From Pseudoalteromonas prydzensis (lineage in GTDB: Bacteria; Pseudomonadota; Gammaproteobacteria; Enterobacterales; Alteromonadaceae), in contig NZ_BDDT01000017.1 of NCBI RefSeq assembly GCF_001661495.1, forward strand, positions 1 through 64,000: 64,000 nucleotides of DNA, given 5' to 3'. Within the stretch, counting starts at the first letter, position 1; every line of letters begins with the position of its first letter. The notes beneath the pieces are model-generated. The model was not told the origin of the DNA, searched no databases, and was given only the letters and a program-made list of their open reading frames with translations. The position numbers were made by a program, and so were the translations under genes. Positions 16,056-25,025 of this stretch are shown in pieces.

Positions 16056-16969
16056 TATACTGTCTCCTGTTTAAAAATTTGATTCTCTAATGTATGACCA
16101 TTTACTAATTGGCGGTAACGCCACCCTTGCTGATAACAAAATTGTAATAGCGTGATATCAAATGCTGTCGCTGTTTTCTGATACTCAATAACATACTCTT
16201 TCGCTTGGCTCATATATACCTTGGATACATCTGGCAGAGCTTGAATTTTTGCCTCAACATCAACGTATTGCTCATTTAATAACAAGGTGATAAAGCCAAT
16301 TTGCTGTTCATTACTATTGTTTTGCTTGGGATGCTCAGTAAGCTTGCCCTTATCAAGATGCAATACATGTGAACATAAACGTTCTAGCTCGGTCAGATCG
16401 TGTGAGCTTAAAATAAAGGTCGCCTCTGAGCTCAATTCGGAAACTAATTGACGTATTTCACGGGCATGAATGGGATCAAGCCCTGCGGTGGCTTCATCGA
16501 GCATCACAATTTGCGGTTTACCGATCAGTGCCTGCCCTATTGTGACCCGCTTGCGCATACCATGCGATAAATCATCGGCGCGTTGTTTGGCAGCTTCTGC
16601 CAGCCCTACCAATTCAAGGACACGGATTGCTTCTGCTTGACTTTGTTTAGATGAAAGCCCTTGCAACTGGCCATAAAACGCGAGTTGATGAGAAATACTA
16701 AAACGGGGATCAAGTTGCGCATCTTGCGGCAGCGCACTGAGTTTGCCAAATAACTCACTGCTGCCTGGGTTATGGCCTAAAATGCTGAGCGTGCCCTTTG
16801 TCGGTAATATATAACCGCATAACAGACTAAACAGCGTAGTTTTACCTGCCCCATTAGGTCCGACTAAGGCAACAGGCGCACCTTTTTGAATTTCAAAACT
16901 CACATTATCAAGTGCTAATTTACTACCGTACTGCTTAGTTAAACCTGTTGCTTGTATTAATGTGCTCAT
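16055..16969 (-). CDS. ABC transporter ATP-binding protein
   Basis: ATPase half of an ABC-2-type exporter. In 304 residues: Walker A GPNGAGKTT near residues 38-46, Q-loop LPQDAQLD near 80-87, signature LSHGMRKRV near 140, Walker B IVMLDEATAGLD near 160-171, and H-loop SSHDL near 194. A C-terminal extension of about 90 residues lacks known motifs. It overlaps the permease gene by 4 nt (ATGA), so the two should form one complex. Substrate unknown; drug, peptide or gliding-type exporters all share this layout. Confidence 0.93.
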   Translation of the reverse strand: MSTLIQATGLTKQYGSKLALDNVSFEIQKGAPVALVGPNGAGKTTLFSLLCGYILPTKGTLSILGHNPGSSELFGKLSALPQDAQLDPRFSISHQLAFYGQLQGLSSKQSQAEAIRVLELVGLAEAAKQRADDLSHGMRKRVTIGQALIGKPQIVMLDEATAGLDPIHAREIRQLVSELSSEATFILSSHDLTELERLCSHVLHLDKGKLTEHPKQNNSNEQQIGFITLLLNEQYVDVEAKIQALPDVSKVYMSQAKEYVIEYQKTATAFDITLLQFCYQQGWRYRQLVNGHTLENQIFKQETV

Positions 16970-17784
16970 AATGAACTCCTTGCAAAAATACGCTGGGCTA
17001 GGGCTAACATAACCACTGTTTGAATAACTGGAATAGCTATACTGTTAAACAATCCAGCATTTTGCCCTGCCATTTGATCTAACTGTACTCCAGGGAAAAT
17101 ATAGTTAAGCATTGCCATCGCAGGAATTTGCCAACTCAATAGACCAACGACAATATTTCCGCCAGCAAAAAATAACACGGCCAGCACCACGGTTAAACGT
17201 GCCGAACGCGCAAATGTATTTAATAAAGTCATCAGTGCTATAAAGGGTAAAACGGCTATCAAAAGGTAACAGAACAACATGAAACTGCGACTTAAACCCG
17301 TCATTAATAATGCAGGCTCACGAAATGCCATCACTGCGACAGCAGCCACTAAGGTCACAATTAACAGCGCGGCCAGAATAAACACTTGCCCTAAAAACCG
17401 ACCAAATAGCATTTCGTTACGGGTCGCTCTTAGAGATAAAAATCTAAGCGTGCCTCGCTGCTTATCACCAACGAGTTGGTCACTGCATAAAAATAAGCAA
17501 AAGCTGGGGAAACTGTATAATGCAATTAACCAATACATGGCAAGCTCAGCCTCAGGCCAATCGAGCAATTTACTTAACCCTATAGCACCAAACACTTGCT
17601 GTGCTAATTCAGCTATCTCAGGAGAGCTAATCAAGCTTACCGCTTGCCCAATTGGGTAGCGTAGAATGAGTAACCAGCATATTGCAAAAGCCGCAACCGC
17701 CAGTAAACCTCGCTTAGTCAAAAATAACCTTACTAGTTCAAACTGGGCAATTTTCAATAATCGCTGTGGGTGTAATTGTGTCAC
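16966..17784 (-). CDS. ABC-2-type transporter permease
   Basis: 272 residues with about six membrane spans and a cytoplasmic N-terminus, as in ABC-2 permeases. A conserved segment between spans two and three reads DKQRGTLRFLSLRATRNEMLFGRF, where such proteins carry a coupling helix. It is the first gene of the operon, followed by the ATPase and the PH-domain protein. No accessory periplasmic component is nearby, so the substrate cannot be inferred. Confidence 0.9.
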   Translation of the reverse strand: MTQLHPQRLLKIAQFELVRLFLTKRGLLAVAAFAICWLLILRYPIGQAVSLISSPEIAELAQQVFGAIGLSKLLDWPEAELAMYWLIALYSFPSFCLFLCSDQLVGDKQRGTLRFLSLRATRNEMLFGRFLGQVFILAALLIVTLVAAVAVMAFREPALLMTGLSRSFMLFCYLLIAVLPFIALMTLLNTFARSARLTVVLAVLFFAGGNIVVGLLSWQIPAMAMLNYIFPGVQLDQMAGQNAGLFNSIAIPVIQTVVMLALAQRIFARSSL

Positions 17785-17844
17785 AGATATTCCTATTTAA
17801 TCGATATACAGCTTACACTAAGGGCAAACGTGTTGAATTACTAG

Positions 17845-17874
17845 CAAAAAAAAGCTCACCAAATGGTGAGCTTT
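17845..17874 (-). terminator. Rho-independent terminator after metC
   Basis: Perfect stem AAAGCTCACC/GGTGAGCTTT with a short loop. On the minus strand it is followed by eight T. It lies about 35 nt after the metC stop. Confidence 0.92.
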
Positions 17875-17907
17875 GTAACAATAGATTTAAATGTAACAAG
17901 CAAACAT

Positions 17908-19086
17908 TTATAAATGTTGCTTATACACGTCCAATGCCTGTGTTAAATCCGTAATTAAATCGTCTACATCTTCAAGGCCAATATGTAAGCGGATCACCGG
18001 ACCCAGCTGCCACCCCGTCGCTGAACGCAGGCCTTTCATTGTTAAATTTGCGGTCACTAAACTCTCAAAGCCGCCCCACGAAAAGCCCATTTTGAAGTGC
18101 TCAAGGCTATCTAAAAAGGCATCTATCGCCCCTTGATTACCTTCTTTCATTACAAATGAGAATAAACCATTACTGCCATCAAAATCACGTTTGAAAAACT
18201 CATGCCCAGGGCAACTCTCAAATGCAGGGTGACGAATATGATCAACCAGTGGATGTTGCTCTAGCCAGTTTGCCACTTCAATAGCGGCTTTTTCATGCTG
18301 GTTTAAACGTACCGCCATAGTACGCAACCCCCTAAGCGCTAAATAAGCATCGTCAGCTGAGGTACATTGACCAAGCAAATAAGATTGCTCACGTAGAGTT
18401 GGCCAGTATTTTTTATTCGCTACAGCAACGCCCATCATCACGTCAGAGTGACCAACAATATATTTAGTCGCAGCTTGAATGCTAATATCAACACCGTGTT
18501 CTAATGGGCGATAATGCAAGCCATTGCCATAAGTGTTATCCAGCATGGTTATTACGCCTTGTTCATTGGCAACAGCAACCATTGCCGGTACATCTTGCAC
18601 TTCCATCGTAATAGAGCCCGGCGACTCTAAAAATAACACTTTAGTGTTTTCTTTGATAAGTGCTTTGATACCCGCACCAATTGTTGGCGGATAATAGGTA
18701 GTTTCAACACCAAACCCTGCTAAAATTTTATCGCAAAAATCACGGGTTGGTTCATAAGCATTATCAACCATTAAGATATGATCGCCAGCTTTCACAAAAG
18801 CCAATAACGCACTACTAATAGCCGCCGCGCCGCATGGATACAGCGCGCAACCTTCTCCGCCTTCCAGTTCAGTGATTGCTTCTTGCAGTGCAAAATGTGT
18901 GGTGGTACCGCGACGGCCATAAAATAGCGTTTTATCGCCGCGTTTTTTTGCCGCTTCTTTGAGTTCGGCCACGGAATCAAAAACAACTGTTGACGCTCGT
19001 TGCACTACAGGGTTAACAACGCCTTGAGTATAGGCTTTTTTACGTCCAGCACTGACTAACAGCGTATTTTTATTACTTGTCGTCAT
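17908..19086 (-). CDS. metC: Cystathionine beta-lyase
   Basis: PLP enzyme cleaving cystathionine to homocysteine, pyruvate and ammonia in methionine synthesis. The Cys/Met-metabolism PLP fold is clear over 392 residues: FYGRRGTTTH near 54-63, YPCGAAAISSAL near 83-94, and the Schiff-base Lys in SIQAATKYIVGHSDVMMG near 207, which matches E. coli MetC more closely than MetB. Upstream nudC ends 40 nt away on the same strand, so the two may be co-transcribed. No methionine riboswitch or clear MetJ box array is seen. Confidence 0.94.
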   Translation of the reverse strand: MTTSNKNTLLVSAGRKKAYTQGVVNPVVQRASTVVFDSVAELKEAAKKRGDKTLFYGRRGTTTHFALQEAITELEGGEGCALYPCGAAAISSALLAFVKAGDHILMVDNAYEPTRDFCDKILAGFGVETTYYPPTIGAGIKALIKENTKVLFLESPGSITMEVQDVPAMVAVANEQGVITMLDNTYGNGLHYRPLEHGVDISIQAATKYIVGHSDVMMGVAVANKKYWPTLREQSYLLGQCTSADDAYLALRGLRTMAVRLNQHEKAAIEVANWLEQHPLVDHIRHPAFESCPGHEFFKRDFDGSNGLFSFVMKEGNQGAIDAFLDSLEHFKMGFSWGGFESLVTANLTMKGLRSATGWQLGPVIRLHIGLEDVDDLITDLTQALDVYKQHL

Positions 19087-19126
19087 TTCTTAATCCTTAA
19101 AATTTTATACATGCATTACACAATGC

Positions 19127-20050
19127 TTAATCGTTTAAATTACACCAGTGATCAATTAAATAGCGTGATATTGAGTCTGTCCGAGGTAATTTAAAATGCT
19201 CACCTTCTTCATGCCAATTACCAAAACGTTTAAGCTCTTCTCGGCTAAACCACTGCGCATCATCTAGTTCATCTTTATCTACGTGAATGTCTTCGGTAAC
19301 AGCTTCAGCTATAAAACCCAACATAATTGATGACGGAAACGGCCATGGTTGTGAGGCAATATAACGAACATTGCCAACAACAATACCAGCTTCTTCCATC
19401 ACTTCCCGTGCTACAGCTTGTTCAAGGCTCTCTCCAGGGTCAACAAAACCAGCTAAAGACGAGTACATACCGGGCGCCCATATCGCTTGGCGACCCAATA
19501 AACAACGCTCAATGCCATCGGCAAAGGTACGCGTTACCACCATGATCACTGCGGGATCTGTGCGTGGAAATGTTTGATGCTTACACTGCTCATTGGTGCA
19601 TAAGCGCGAATGGCCTGCCTCAACAAGGGTATTTTCGCTCCCACAACGTCCGCAATAGCGATGTGTTGCATGCCAGTAACACAAACCACGCGCAAGTGCC
19701 GCCATGGAGCCTTGTTCAAGCGCAACGTTAACGCCATAACGACGAATATCAACAAACTCAGCATCACCAATCAGTTTTGCTAATAGCACTTCATCTAATT
19801 GGCTTACATCAAGTGCAAAATGGCTGGTTTGTTGCTCATCTAAGCCTAAGAATATCGCCTCAGTTAAATCTAAATTACACACTGTTGCGAAGCTCAAAAA
19901 CGTCACTGAATAGCTATTACTGTCAAATAAGGTCTGATTATTATTCACTAATAACCAACGACTGTGCTCATTGACTTGAGCTGCAAACCAGCTTGGCTCT
20001 TTACGTAAATTTGATGCCCGATTTAACGACATAGCAGTGTAATTAAGCAT
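19127..20050 (-). CDS. nudC: NADH pyrophosphatase / NAD-capped RNA decapping hydrolase
   Basis: Nudix hydrolase that splits NAD(H) to NMN(H) and AMP and removes NAD caps from RNA 5' ends. The central zinc ribbon has four Cys (YCGRCG and LCTNEQC, about residues 144-168), followed by the Nudix box GFVDPGESLEQAVAREVMEEAG near 210-231 and the NudC-specific SQPWPFPSSIMLGF motif near 244-257. Its 307 residues exceed the E. coli protein (257) through an N-terminal region common in marine gammaproteobacteria. It lies upstream of metC. Confidence 0.95.
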   Translation of the reverse strand: MLNYTAMSLNRASNLRKEPSWFAAQVNEHSRWLLVNNNQTLFDSNSYSVTFLSFATVCNLDLTEAIFLGLDEQQTSHFALDVSQLDEVLLAKLIGDAEFVDIRRYGVNVALEQGSMAALARGLCYWHATHRYCGRCGSENTLVEAGHSRLCTNEQCKHQTFPRTDPAVIMVVTRTFADGIERCLLGRQAIWAPGMYSSLAGFVDPGESLEQAVAREVMEEAGIVVGNVRYIASQPWPFPSSIMLGFIAEAVTEDIHVDKDELDDAQWFSREELKRFGNWHEEGEHFKLPRTDSISRYLIDHWCNLND

Positions 20051-20131
20051 GCTCGTCCTTTTAATTGTTTAGATGGCTAAAACTACCATAACACTCACCT
20101 AAACCCAATTATTACTCACTGATAAACAGGC

Positions 20132-20158
20132 AAAAAAAAAGCCCTTACGGACTTTTTT
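20132..20158 (-). terminator. Rho-independent terminator after nagB
   Basis: On the minus strand AAAGTCC, 4-nt loop, GGGCTTT (one wobble), then a run of T. It lies about 25 nt after the nagB stop. Confidence 0.8.
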
Positions 20159-20184
20159 AAACACACAATAAATTCTTTTAATAA

Positions 20185-20997
20185 TTACAATGTAGCTAAA
20201 TGTGCCTGTAATTTTTGATTTTCAGCTTCGATATGCTGATAAAACTCTAAATCTTCAAGTTTGCTTGCGGCTGCTTTATCAATAACAATTACAGCATCTT
20301 TATGTAACTGAAGTGCAGAGGCTGGACATTTAGCCATTAACGGGCCTTCAATCATGGCGTGTACTGCATCGGCCTTATTTTCACCGGTAGCAAGTAACAC
20401 AACCTTTTTTGCTTCTAAAATAGTCCCAATGCCCATGGTAATAGATAGATGAGGTTGATATTCATCCTCAGCAAAAAAGCGGGCATTATCATCAACGGTT
20501 GCTTTAGTCAGGGTTTTTACGCGAGTACGTGAACATAGACCCGATGAAGGCTCGTTAAACCCGATATGGCCATTTCGGCCAATGCCTAATAACTGCACAT
20601 CAACGCCACCTGCTTTAGCTATTTTGTCTTCATATTCTTTACATGCAGTAATTGGATTTACGGCATCACCGGGCGGCACAAAAGTATTTTCTTTATTGAT
20701 ATCAACATGACTGAATAGTTGCTCGTTCATAAAGTAACGATAACTTTGTGGATGATCACCCGTTAAACCTAAGTATTCATCTAAATTAAATGTTGTCGCT
20801 TGAGAAAATGAGATATCACCGGCTTTATTTTTAGCGATTAATTGTTGATATAACGCAACCGGCGTAGAGCCCGTTGCTAAACCGAGCACTGATGTTGGTT
20901 TTTTTTGTAATTGGGCTGCGAAAATATTTGCGCCATAGGCAGCTACGGCTGCTGCATCATTTAAAATTACTATTTGCATATTTGTTTGCTCAGTCAT
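20185..20997 (-). CDS. nagB: Glucosamine-6-phosphate deaminase
   Basis: Converts glucosamine 6-phosphate to fructose 6-phosphate and ammonia, the last step of N-acetylglucosamine catabolism. The 270 residues show the family motifs LGLATGSTPVALYQQL (about 38-53), FNLDEYLGL (69-77) and the active-site LLGIGRNGHIGFNEP (about 135-149). It is separated from nagX by 198 bp containing a NagR-type operator, so it probably has its own regulated promoter while belonging to the same regulon as nagK-nagA-nagX. Confidence 0.97.
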   Translation of the reverse strand: MTEQTNMQIVILNDAAAVAAYGANIFAAQLQKKPTSVLGLATGSTPVALYQQLIAKNKAGDISFSQATTFNLDEYLGLTGDHPQSYRYFMNEQLFSHVDINKENTFVPPGDAVNPITACKEYEDKIAKAGGVDVQLLGIGRNGHIGFNEPSSGLCSRTRVKTLTKATVDDNARFFAEDEYQPHLSITMGIGTILEAKKVVLLATGENKADAVHAMIEGPLMAKCPASALQLHKDAVIVIDKAAASKLEDLEFYQHIEAENQKLQAHLATL

Positions 20998-21101
20998 TAA
21001 ATTAGTTGATGAAAAAATGGGATCTAAGTCCCAATTCCACGTGCAATCGAATTGGGCCTTAGATCAAACCATACAGGGATACACTGTTTGGTTAATACCA
21101 T

Positions 21102-21119
21102 TATGACAACGCTGTCATT
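21102..21119. promoter_or_regulatory. NagR-type operator upstream of nagB
   Basis: TATGACAACGCTGTCATT is a near-perfect palindrome (core ATGACA-N4-TGTCAT at 21103-21118), almost the same as the site at 24539-24556. It matches the LacI-family NagR motif described for the Shewanella N-acetylglucosamine regulon. It is about 105-120 bp upstream of nagB. Confidence 0.85.
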
Positions 21120-21195
21120 ATTACCATTCCACTTTCGTTTGTAAAGTAAAAGTGAATAAAAAAGTTGTTTTTTTACTGTTTTCTAGTTGCACGTT

Positions 21196-22338
21196 TTATA
21201 CACTGACAAATATTTTACGCTTGTACATCCAATGTAAAACAAGGATTTGTACTAATAACAAAGCGATAACGCCAAATAGTGGCTGCCAAAGTTCAGGAGC
21301 GGCATTAATAAATCCACCAAATACACTACGGCTTATATATGTCCAATCCACTAAACTTGACGCTAAATAAATAATAATTGAGTTGGCACCAATAATGACA
21401 AATGGGTAGGCTAGTTTTTGACCATTCAAAATATCAACCAATACATAGAACGCCGCCAGTAATATCGCGCTCCACCCTACCGTGACAAGTACAAAAGAAC
21501 TTGTCCATAGCTCCTTATTAACTGGGAACTGTAAATCCCATAACCAACCGAGGCAGACACTGATCACACCGGCTATAAATAGTAGACTTGCTGTTTTCCA
21601 CTCACCAATTTGCTGTGCTCTACTAATGAGTTGCCCTGCAAAAACGCCAATCATGGCATTAATAACCGCTGGAAAACTTGATAAGATCCCTTCAGGATCA
21701 ACAGGACGATTTTGATAACTAATACCCGGTAAAAAATGTGTATCAAACCATGCATTCCAACTACCAGCAGCGCTTAAATCGCCAGCAACGCCGCCTGGCA
21801 CAGGGATAAAGCACATTAATAACCAATAACCTAGCAATAAACCTATGGCAGTAAATACTTGCGTGCGAATACTAGTATGCCAAACCAACATTGCACAAAA
21901 AAACCACGCAATTGCAATACGACCCAGTACACTAGCGTAACGAATTTCATCAAACGCTAAAGGAATACCGGTGCCCCAGCCATGGTTATACATTACCCCT
22001 AATGCAGATAATAACAGCAAACGCTTTACCGCTTTACGGTAATAAACTTTTCGCTCAATCCAACTGAGGTGATCAATACGCTTCGGAGCCAGCCCCATTG
22101 CCACGCCAGATAGAAAGATAAATAACGGGAAAATTAAATCGTAAAAAGTAAAACCATGCCAAGTACTATGTACGGTATGTGCTTCGAAGACTTTCCAGCC
22201 AGTCCAGCCGGTTAATACAAATAGAGCGGTAAAGATAGATTGTCCACCCAAAATCCAAAACATATCCATACCACGTAATGCATCAAGTGATGCAAGCCGT
22301 TTTTTATTCGGTTTTTCAACTGTGCTTGTTGTTGTCAT
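21196..22338 (-). CDS. nagX: NagX-type membrane acyltransferase (heparan-alpha-glucosaminide N-acetyltransferase-like)
   Basis: 380 residues with about ten membrane spans, starting with the family hallmark RLASLDALRGMDMFWI (near residues 14-29) and the conserved His-containing segment TWHGFTFYDLIFPLFIFLSG (near 59-78). The family includes the lysosomal acetyl-CoA:glucosaminide N-acetyltransferase and bacterial NagX, encoded in N-acetylglucosamine clusters of Alteromonadales. Its exact role there is not settled; acetylating glucosamine or transport have been proposed. It lies between nagA and nagB, with a hairpin terminator just upstream. Confidence 0.88.
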   Translation of the reverse strand: MTTTSTVEKPNKKRLASLDALRGMDMFWILGGQSIFTALFVLTGWTGWKVFEAHTVHSTWHGFTFYDLIFPLFIFLSGVAMGLAPKRIDHLSWIERKVYYRKAVKRLLLLSALGVMYNHGWGTGIPLAFDEIRYASVLGRIAIAWFFCAMLVWHTSIRTQVFTAIGLLLGYWLLMCFIPVPGGVAGDLSAAGSWNAWFDTHFLPGISYQNRPVDPEGILSSFPAVINAMIGVFAGQLISRAQQIGEWKTASLLFIAGVISVCLGWLWDLQFPVNKELWTSSFVLVTVGWSAILLAAFYVLVDILNGQKLAYPFVIIGANSIIIYLASSLVDWTYISRSVFGGFINAAPELWQPLFGVIALLLVQILVLHWMYKRKIFVSV

Positions 22339-22355
22339 ATTCTTTACTCATAAAA

Positions 22356-22386
22356 CAAAAAAGCCCCGCGGTACAACGGCGGGGAT
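22356..22386 (-). terminator. Terminator hairpin between nagA and nagX
   Basis: On the minus strand CCCCGC, 9-nt loop, GCGGGG, then CTTTTTTG. It falls in the 63-nt gap between nagA and nagX, only about 20 nt before the nagX start. It would reduce read-through into nagX unless overridden. Confidence 0.75.
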
Positions 22387-22401
22387 TTTTCCAGGGAAAC
22401 G

Positions 22402-23520
22402 TTAGATTGCAATGCCTGCAATATAAGTTGCTTTGACATACTGCTGCTCATCGAGCACCACAAAGTCAGCGTCAAAGCCATCAAGTAAACGTCCCTTGTT
22501 CTTGAGGTTTAAATATTGCGCCGGGTATAATGCAGCCATTCGTAAGCTTTCACTTAGGCTAACATCTAGAGTATTAACGGTGTTGCGCACAGCACTTGCC
22601 ATATCCAAAACACTGCCAGCTAGCTCGCCAGTGCTTGAATTTAGTCTATCGCCAGTGCGAATAACCTTGCGACCATCGAAGAAGTCAAATTCCATATCAT
22701 CGGTACCCACTGGTGGCATTGCATCAGTGACCAACATAATTTTGCCACGTTGCTTACTACGAATAGCTAATTTTGCAGACAGTGGATGAACATGGTGACC
22801 ATCGACTATTAATCCACACCAGCTAGTGTCATGCCAAAGTGCAGCACCAACCACACCCGGTTCACGGGATGTAAATGGTGACATCGCATTGTATAAATGG
22901 GTAAAACCATCGGCCCCCGCATTCAGTGCCGCCATGGTTGTTTGATAATCTGCATTGGTATGGCCAATGGATACTTTCACACCACAAGCAACTAAGCGCT
23001 CAACATCCGCAATGCTGACATTTTCAGGCGCTAAGGTTACCATCTTGATCCCTAAATCTTGACGAGCATAAATGGCAAACTCTTGCTCGCTGATCGGGCG
23101 AATAAACTGCTCACTGTGAGTGCCTTTTTTTGGAAAAGATAAATGTGGGCCTTCAAAATGGATACCTAATACACCCGGTACGCCTTCGCTTATAGCTTTT
23201 GCCGTTGTATCAGCCGCAGCTTGCATTACTGCAACTTTATCAGTAATGAGTGTTGGCATGAGTGCAGTAGTGCCGAATTGACCATGTGCTTTTGCAATAC
23301 GGTCTAAACACTCTGTGCTTTGCTCAGCATTAAAAAATGCACCACCCCCACCATTAACTTGAACGTCAATAAAACCAGGTGCAACGAGACCGTCTAACTC
23401 TATAACTGATTCTGTGGTTGAGTCTTCAAGCTTAAATACACCATTTTCAACACTAAATAATGCGTTATCAATAAAGGTTTCGGCGGTAAATAAGCGCGCA
23501 GCGCGATAGAAGGTTTTCAT
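22402..23520 (-). CDS. nagA: N-acetylglucosamine-6-phosphate deacetylase
   Basis: Removes acetate from GlcNAc 6-phosphate, giving GlcN 6-phosphate for NagB. Amidohydrolase fold over 372 residues: APGFIDVQVNGGGG near 47-60, metal-binding GIHFEGPHLS (Glu) near 122-131, His in VSIGHTNADY near 183-192, GFTHLYNAMS near 205-214, and catalytic Asp in MLVTDAMPPVG near 262-272. The first metal site has the Gln variant (DVQVNG) known from NagA enzymes with a single metal. Its ATG overlaps the nagK stop by one base. Confidence 0.97.
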   Translation of the reverse strand: MKTFYRAARLFTAETFIDNALFSVENGVFKLEDSTTESVIELDGLVAPGFIDVQVNGGGGAFFNAEQSTECLDRIAKAHGQFGTTALMPTLITDKVAVMQAAADTTAKAISEGVPGVLGIHFEGPHLSFPKKGTHSEQFIRPISEQEFAIYARQDLGIKMVTLAPENVSIADVERLVACGVKVSIGHTNADYQTTMAALNAGADGFTHLYNAMSPFTSREPGVVGAALWHDTSWCGLIVDGHHVHPLSAKLAIRSKQRGKIMLVTDAMPPVGTDDMEFDFFDGRKVIRTGDRLNSSTGELAGSVLDMASAVRNTVNTLDVSLSESLRMAALYPAQYLNLKNKGRLLDGFDADFVVLDEQQYVKATYIAGIAI

Positions 23521-24434
23521 TACAAGGCTACCTTTTGATCTTGTTCTAGTACCGATTGTTGAGCGAAGTAAATAGCGCCCATTTCTGGTGGTTGTTTTGG
23601 TATTTCAACACGTTTTGCAATTTCTGGGTCAAGCCATTTATTTAATGGCTCAGCAAGGCCACCAATCATAGATAAACGCGGTGGATTATTTTCTAATAAA
23701 CGATGTGCTAACTGACTTACATAGGCTGCGCCGTCTTTAACGATAGCCAACGCAATAACGTCACCTTGATTCGCTGCATCAAAAACATAGCGGGCAAGCT
23801 TGGCATAGCTGCTTGACGGTTGTCCAGCCATTTGCTCGGCTATACCCATTGCATTTGTTGCATTAAAATGACTTTTTATTACGTGGGTTAATGCCGTATG
23901 AGGGCCTAAGCCATCAAGCTCAACTAACACAGCTTTGATAGCCTCAAGCCCCATCCATGCGCCGCTGCCTTTATCACCGAGTGCAAAACCATGGCCACCG
24001 AAGTTCACTGATTGCCCTTTTACATGTGAAAAACCACATGAACCTGTGCCTGTAATAATCACCGCGCCATCGCCGCCCTCATGAGCGCCAATACATGCCG
24101 TGTGTAAGTCTGTAGTAAGGAACATCTGTTTAAATGGATGTTCCCATTCAATTATTTTTTCATACAAGCTTGGTAGATTAACGCCCGCCAACCCTAAGCC
24201 AGCATAAACTTGGTGAATAGTTTCTAGCTGCAAACCCGCATCACGCATAGCCAGCTGTGTAGACACCATTATTGACTCTAATGTGCGCTCTAACCCATGT
24301 AATGGATTCGCGGGGCCACCTAGACCAGTTCCTAATACTCCATGTTGTGTAGAGTATATAGTTGCACGGCACTTAGTTCCGCCACCATCGATACCAATAA
24401 ACAATTGGTCCTCATTCGCACTCTTAGCCATCAT
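23520..24434 (-). CDS. nagK: N-acetylglucosamine kinase (BadF/BadG family)
   Basis: Phosphorylates GlcNAc to GlcNAc 6-phosphate. At 304 residues it belongs to the ASKHA superfamily, with the phosphate-1 loop GIDGGGTKCRATIYS near residues 13-27 and the second phosphate-binding segment ITGTGSCGFS near 125-134. This BadF/BadG-type kinase replaces the ROK-type NagK of enterics and is the form known from Shewanella-type nag clusters. First gene of the nagK-nagA unit. A NagR-type operator overlaps its probable promoter about 105-120 bp upstream. A kinase implies GlcNAc import without a PTS. Confidence 0.93.
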   Translation of the reverse strand: MMAKSANEDQLFIGIDGGGTKCRATIYSTQHGVLGTGLGGPANPLHGLERTLESIMVSTQLAMRDAGLQLETIHQVYAGLGLAGVNLPSLYEKIIEWEHPFKQMFLTTDLHTACIGAHEGGDGAVIITGTGSCGFSHVKGQSVNFGGHGFALGDKGSGAWMGLEAIKAVLVELDGLGPHTALTHVIKSHFNATNAMGIAEQMAGQPSSSYAKLARYVFDAANQGDVIALAIVKDGAAYVSQLAHRLLENNPPRLSMIGGLAEPLNKWLDPEIAKRVEIPKQPPEMGAIYFAQQSVLEQDQKVAL

Positions 24435-24811
24435 TTAACGACCTCTAACCTTCGTTTAATATTTGTATTAATCGCATGTTTTTTTATTATCTTAATGCGA
24501 TTCACCCTCAACCCATGTTGAATTAATGTTACACAACAAATGACAGCGTTGTCATTATATTTTTCATAAAAATTCACACATATTCCATATTTATCTCTAA
24601 TTAATTGAATTAAATAAATAATTAATATTAATTAAATTAGTGTCGACTATTATTCAACGTCACAATCAGGCTTAAAAATAACATTATTACCTAAAAAAAC
24701 ACCTAAAATAGTGATTTTACATGCTATTTTATCAATGCATTATGGCCACTAAGGTAAATTAATTGTAGTAACGTTAGACCAGTTTACCTAAATAAATAAT
24801 TTAGTAAAGAA
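24435..24811. other. 377-bp intergenic region upstream of nagK
   Basis: It contains the NagR-type operator (24539-24556) with a consensus -10 TATAAT (minus strand, 24554-24559) overlapping its upstream edge. The rest is very AT-rich, especially 24590-24650, with no supportable ORF. No divergent nagR, TonB receptor or sugar permease is present; those genes must lie elsewhere in the genome. Confidence 0.6.
24539..24556. promoter_or_regulatory. NagR-type operator upstream of nagK-nagA
   Basis: AATGACAGCGTTGTCATT, a palindrome with one central mismatch pair. It abuts a consensus -10 TATAAT on the minus strand, so binding would block initiation of nagK-nagA. The same motif is found upstream of nagB. 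Confidence 0.88.
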
Positions 24812-25024
24812 TCACCGCTTATATTGGAATATTTTTTCTAGTGGTTGATTAAAAACAATCGCTATTTTAAAAGCAACTTCCAACGACGGTGAATATCTGG
24901 CGGCTTCAATAGCTGCAATTGTTTGACGTGTTACCCCTACAGCATCCGCTAATTGTTGCTGCGTCATTTCATCATGTTGAAATCGTAATGTACGGATTGA
25001 ATTGCTAATTGCTAACTTCGCCAT
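24812..25024 (-). CDS. XRE-family transcriptional regulator (small)
   Basis: 70-residue helix-turn-helix protein: a Cro/CI-type HTH spans about residues 8-60 (MTQQQLADAVGVTRQTIAAIE) and the tail LEKIFQYKR is typical of short regulators of the YozG class. I chose the ATG at 25024 because AGAGG precedes it. The longer reading from 25075 overlaps the upstream gene and has no ribosome site. It follows the membrane-protein gene by one base. Such pairs are often self-regulating; the target is unknown. Confidence 0.9.
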   Translation of the reverse strand: MAKLAISNSIRTLRFQHDEMTQQQLADAVGVTRQTIAAIEAARYSPSLEVAFKIAIVFNQPLEKIFQYKR

Positions 25025-25025
25025 T

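Noticed and set aside
24590..24650. AT-rich tract as a replication or attachment site
   Set aside because: Plain low-complexity A/T sequence in a promoter region; no repeats, integrase or DnaA boxes.
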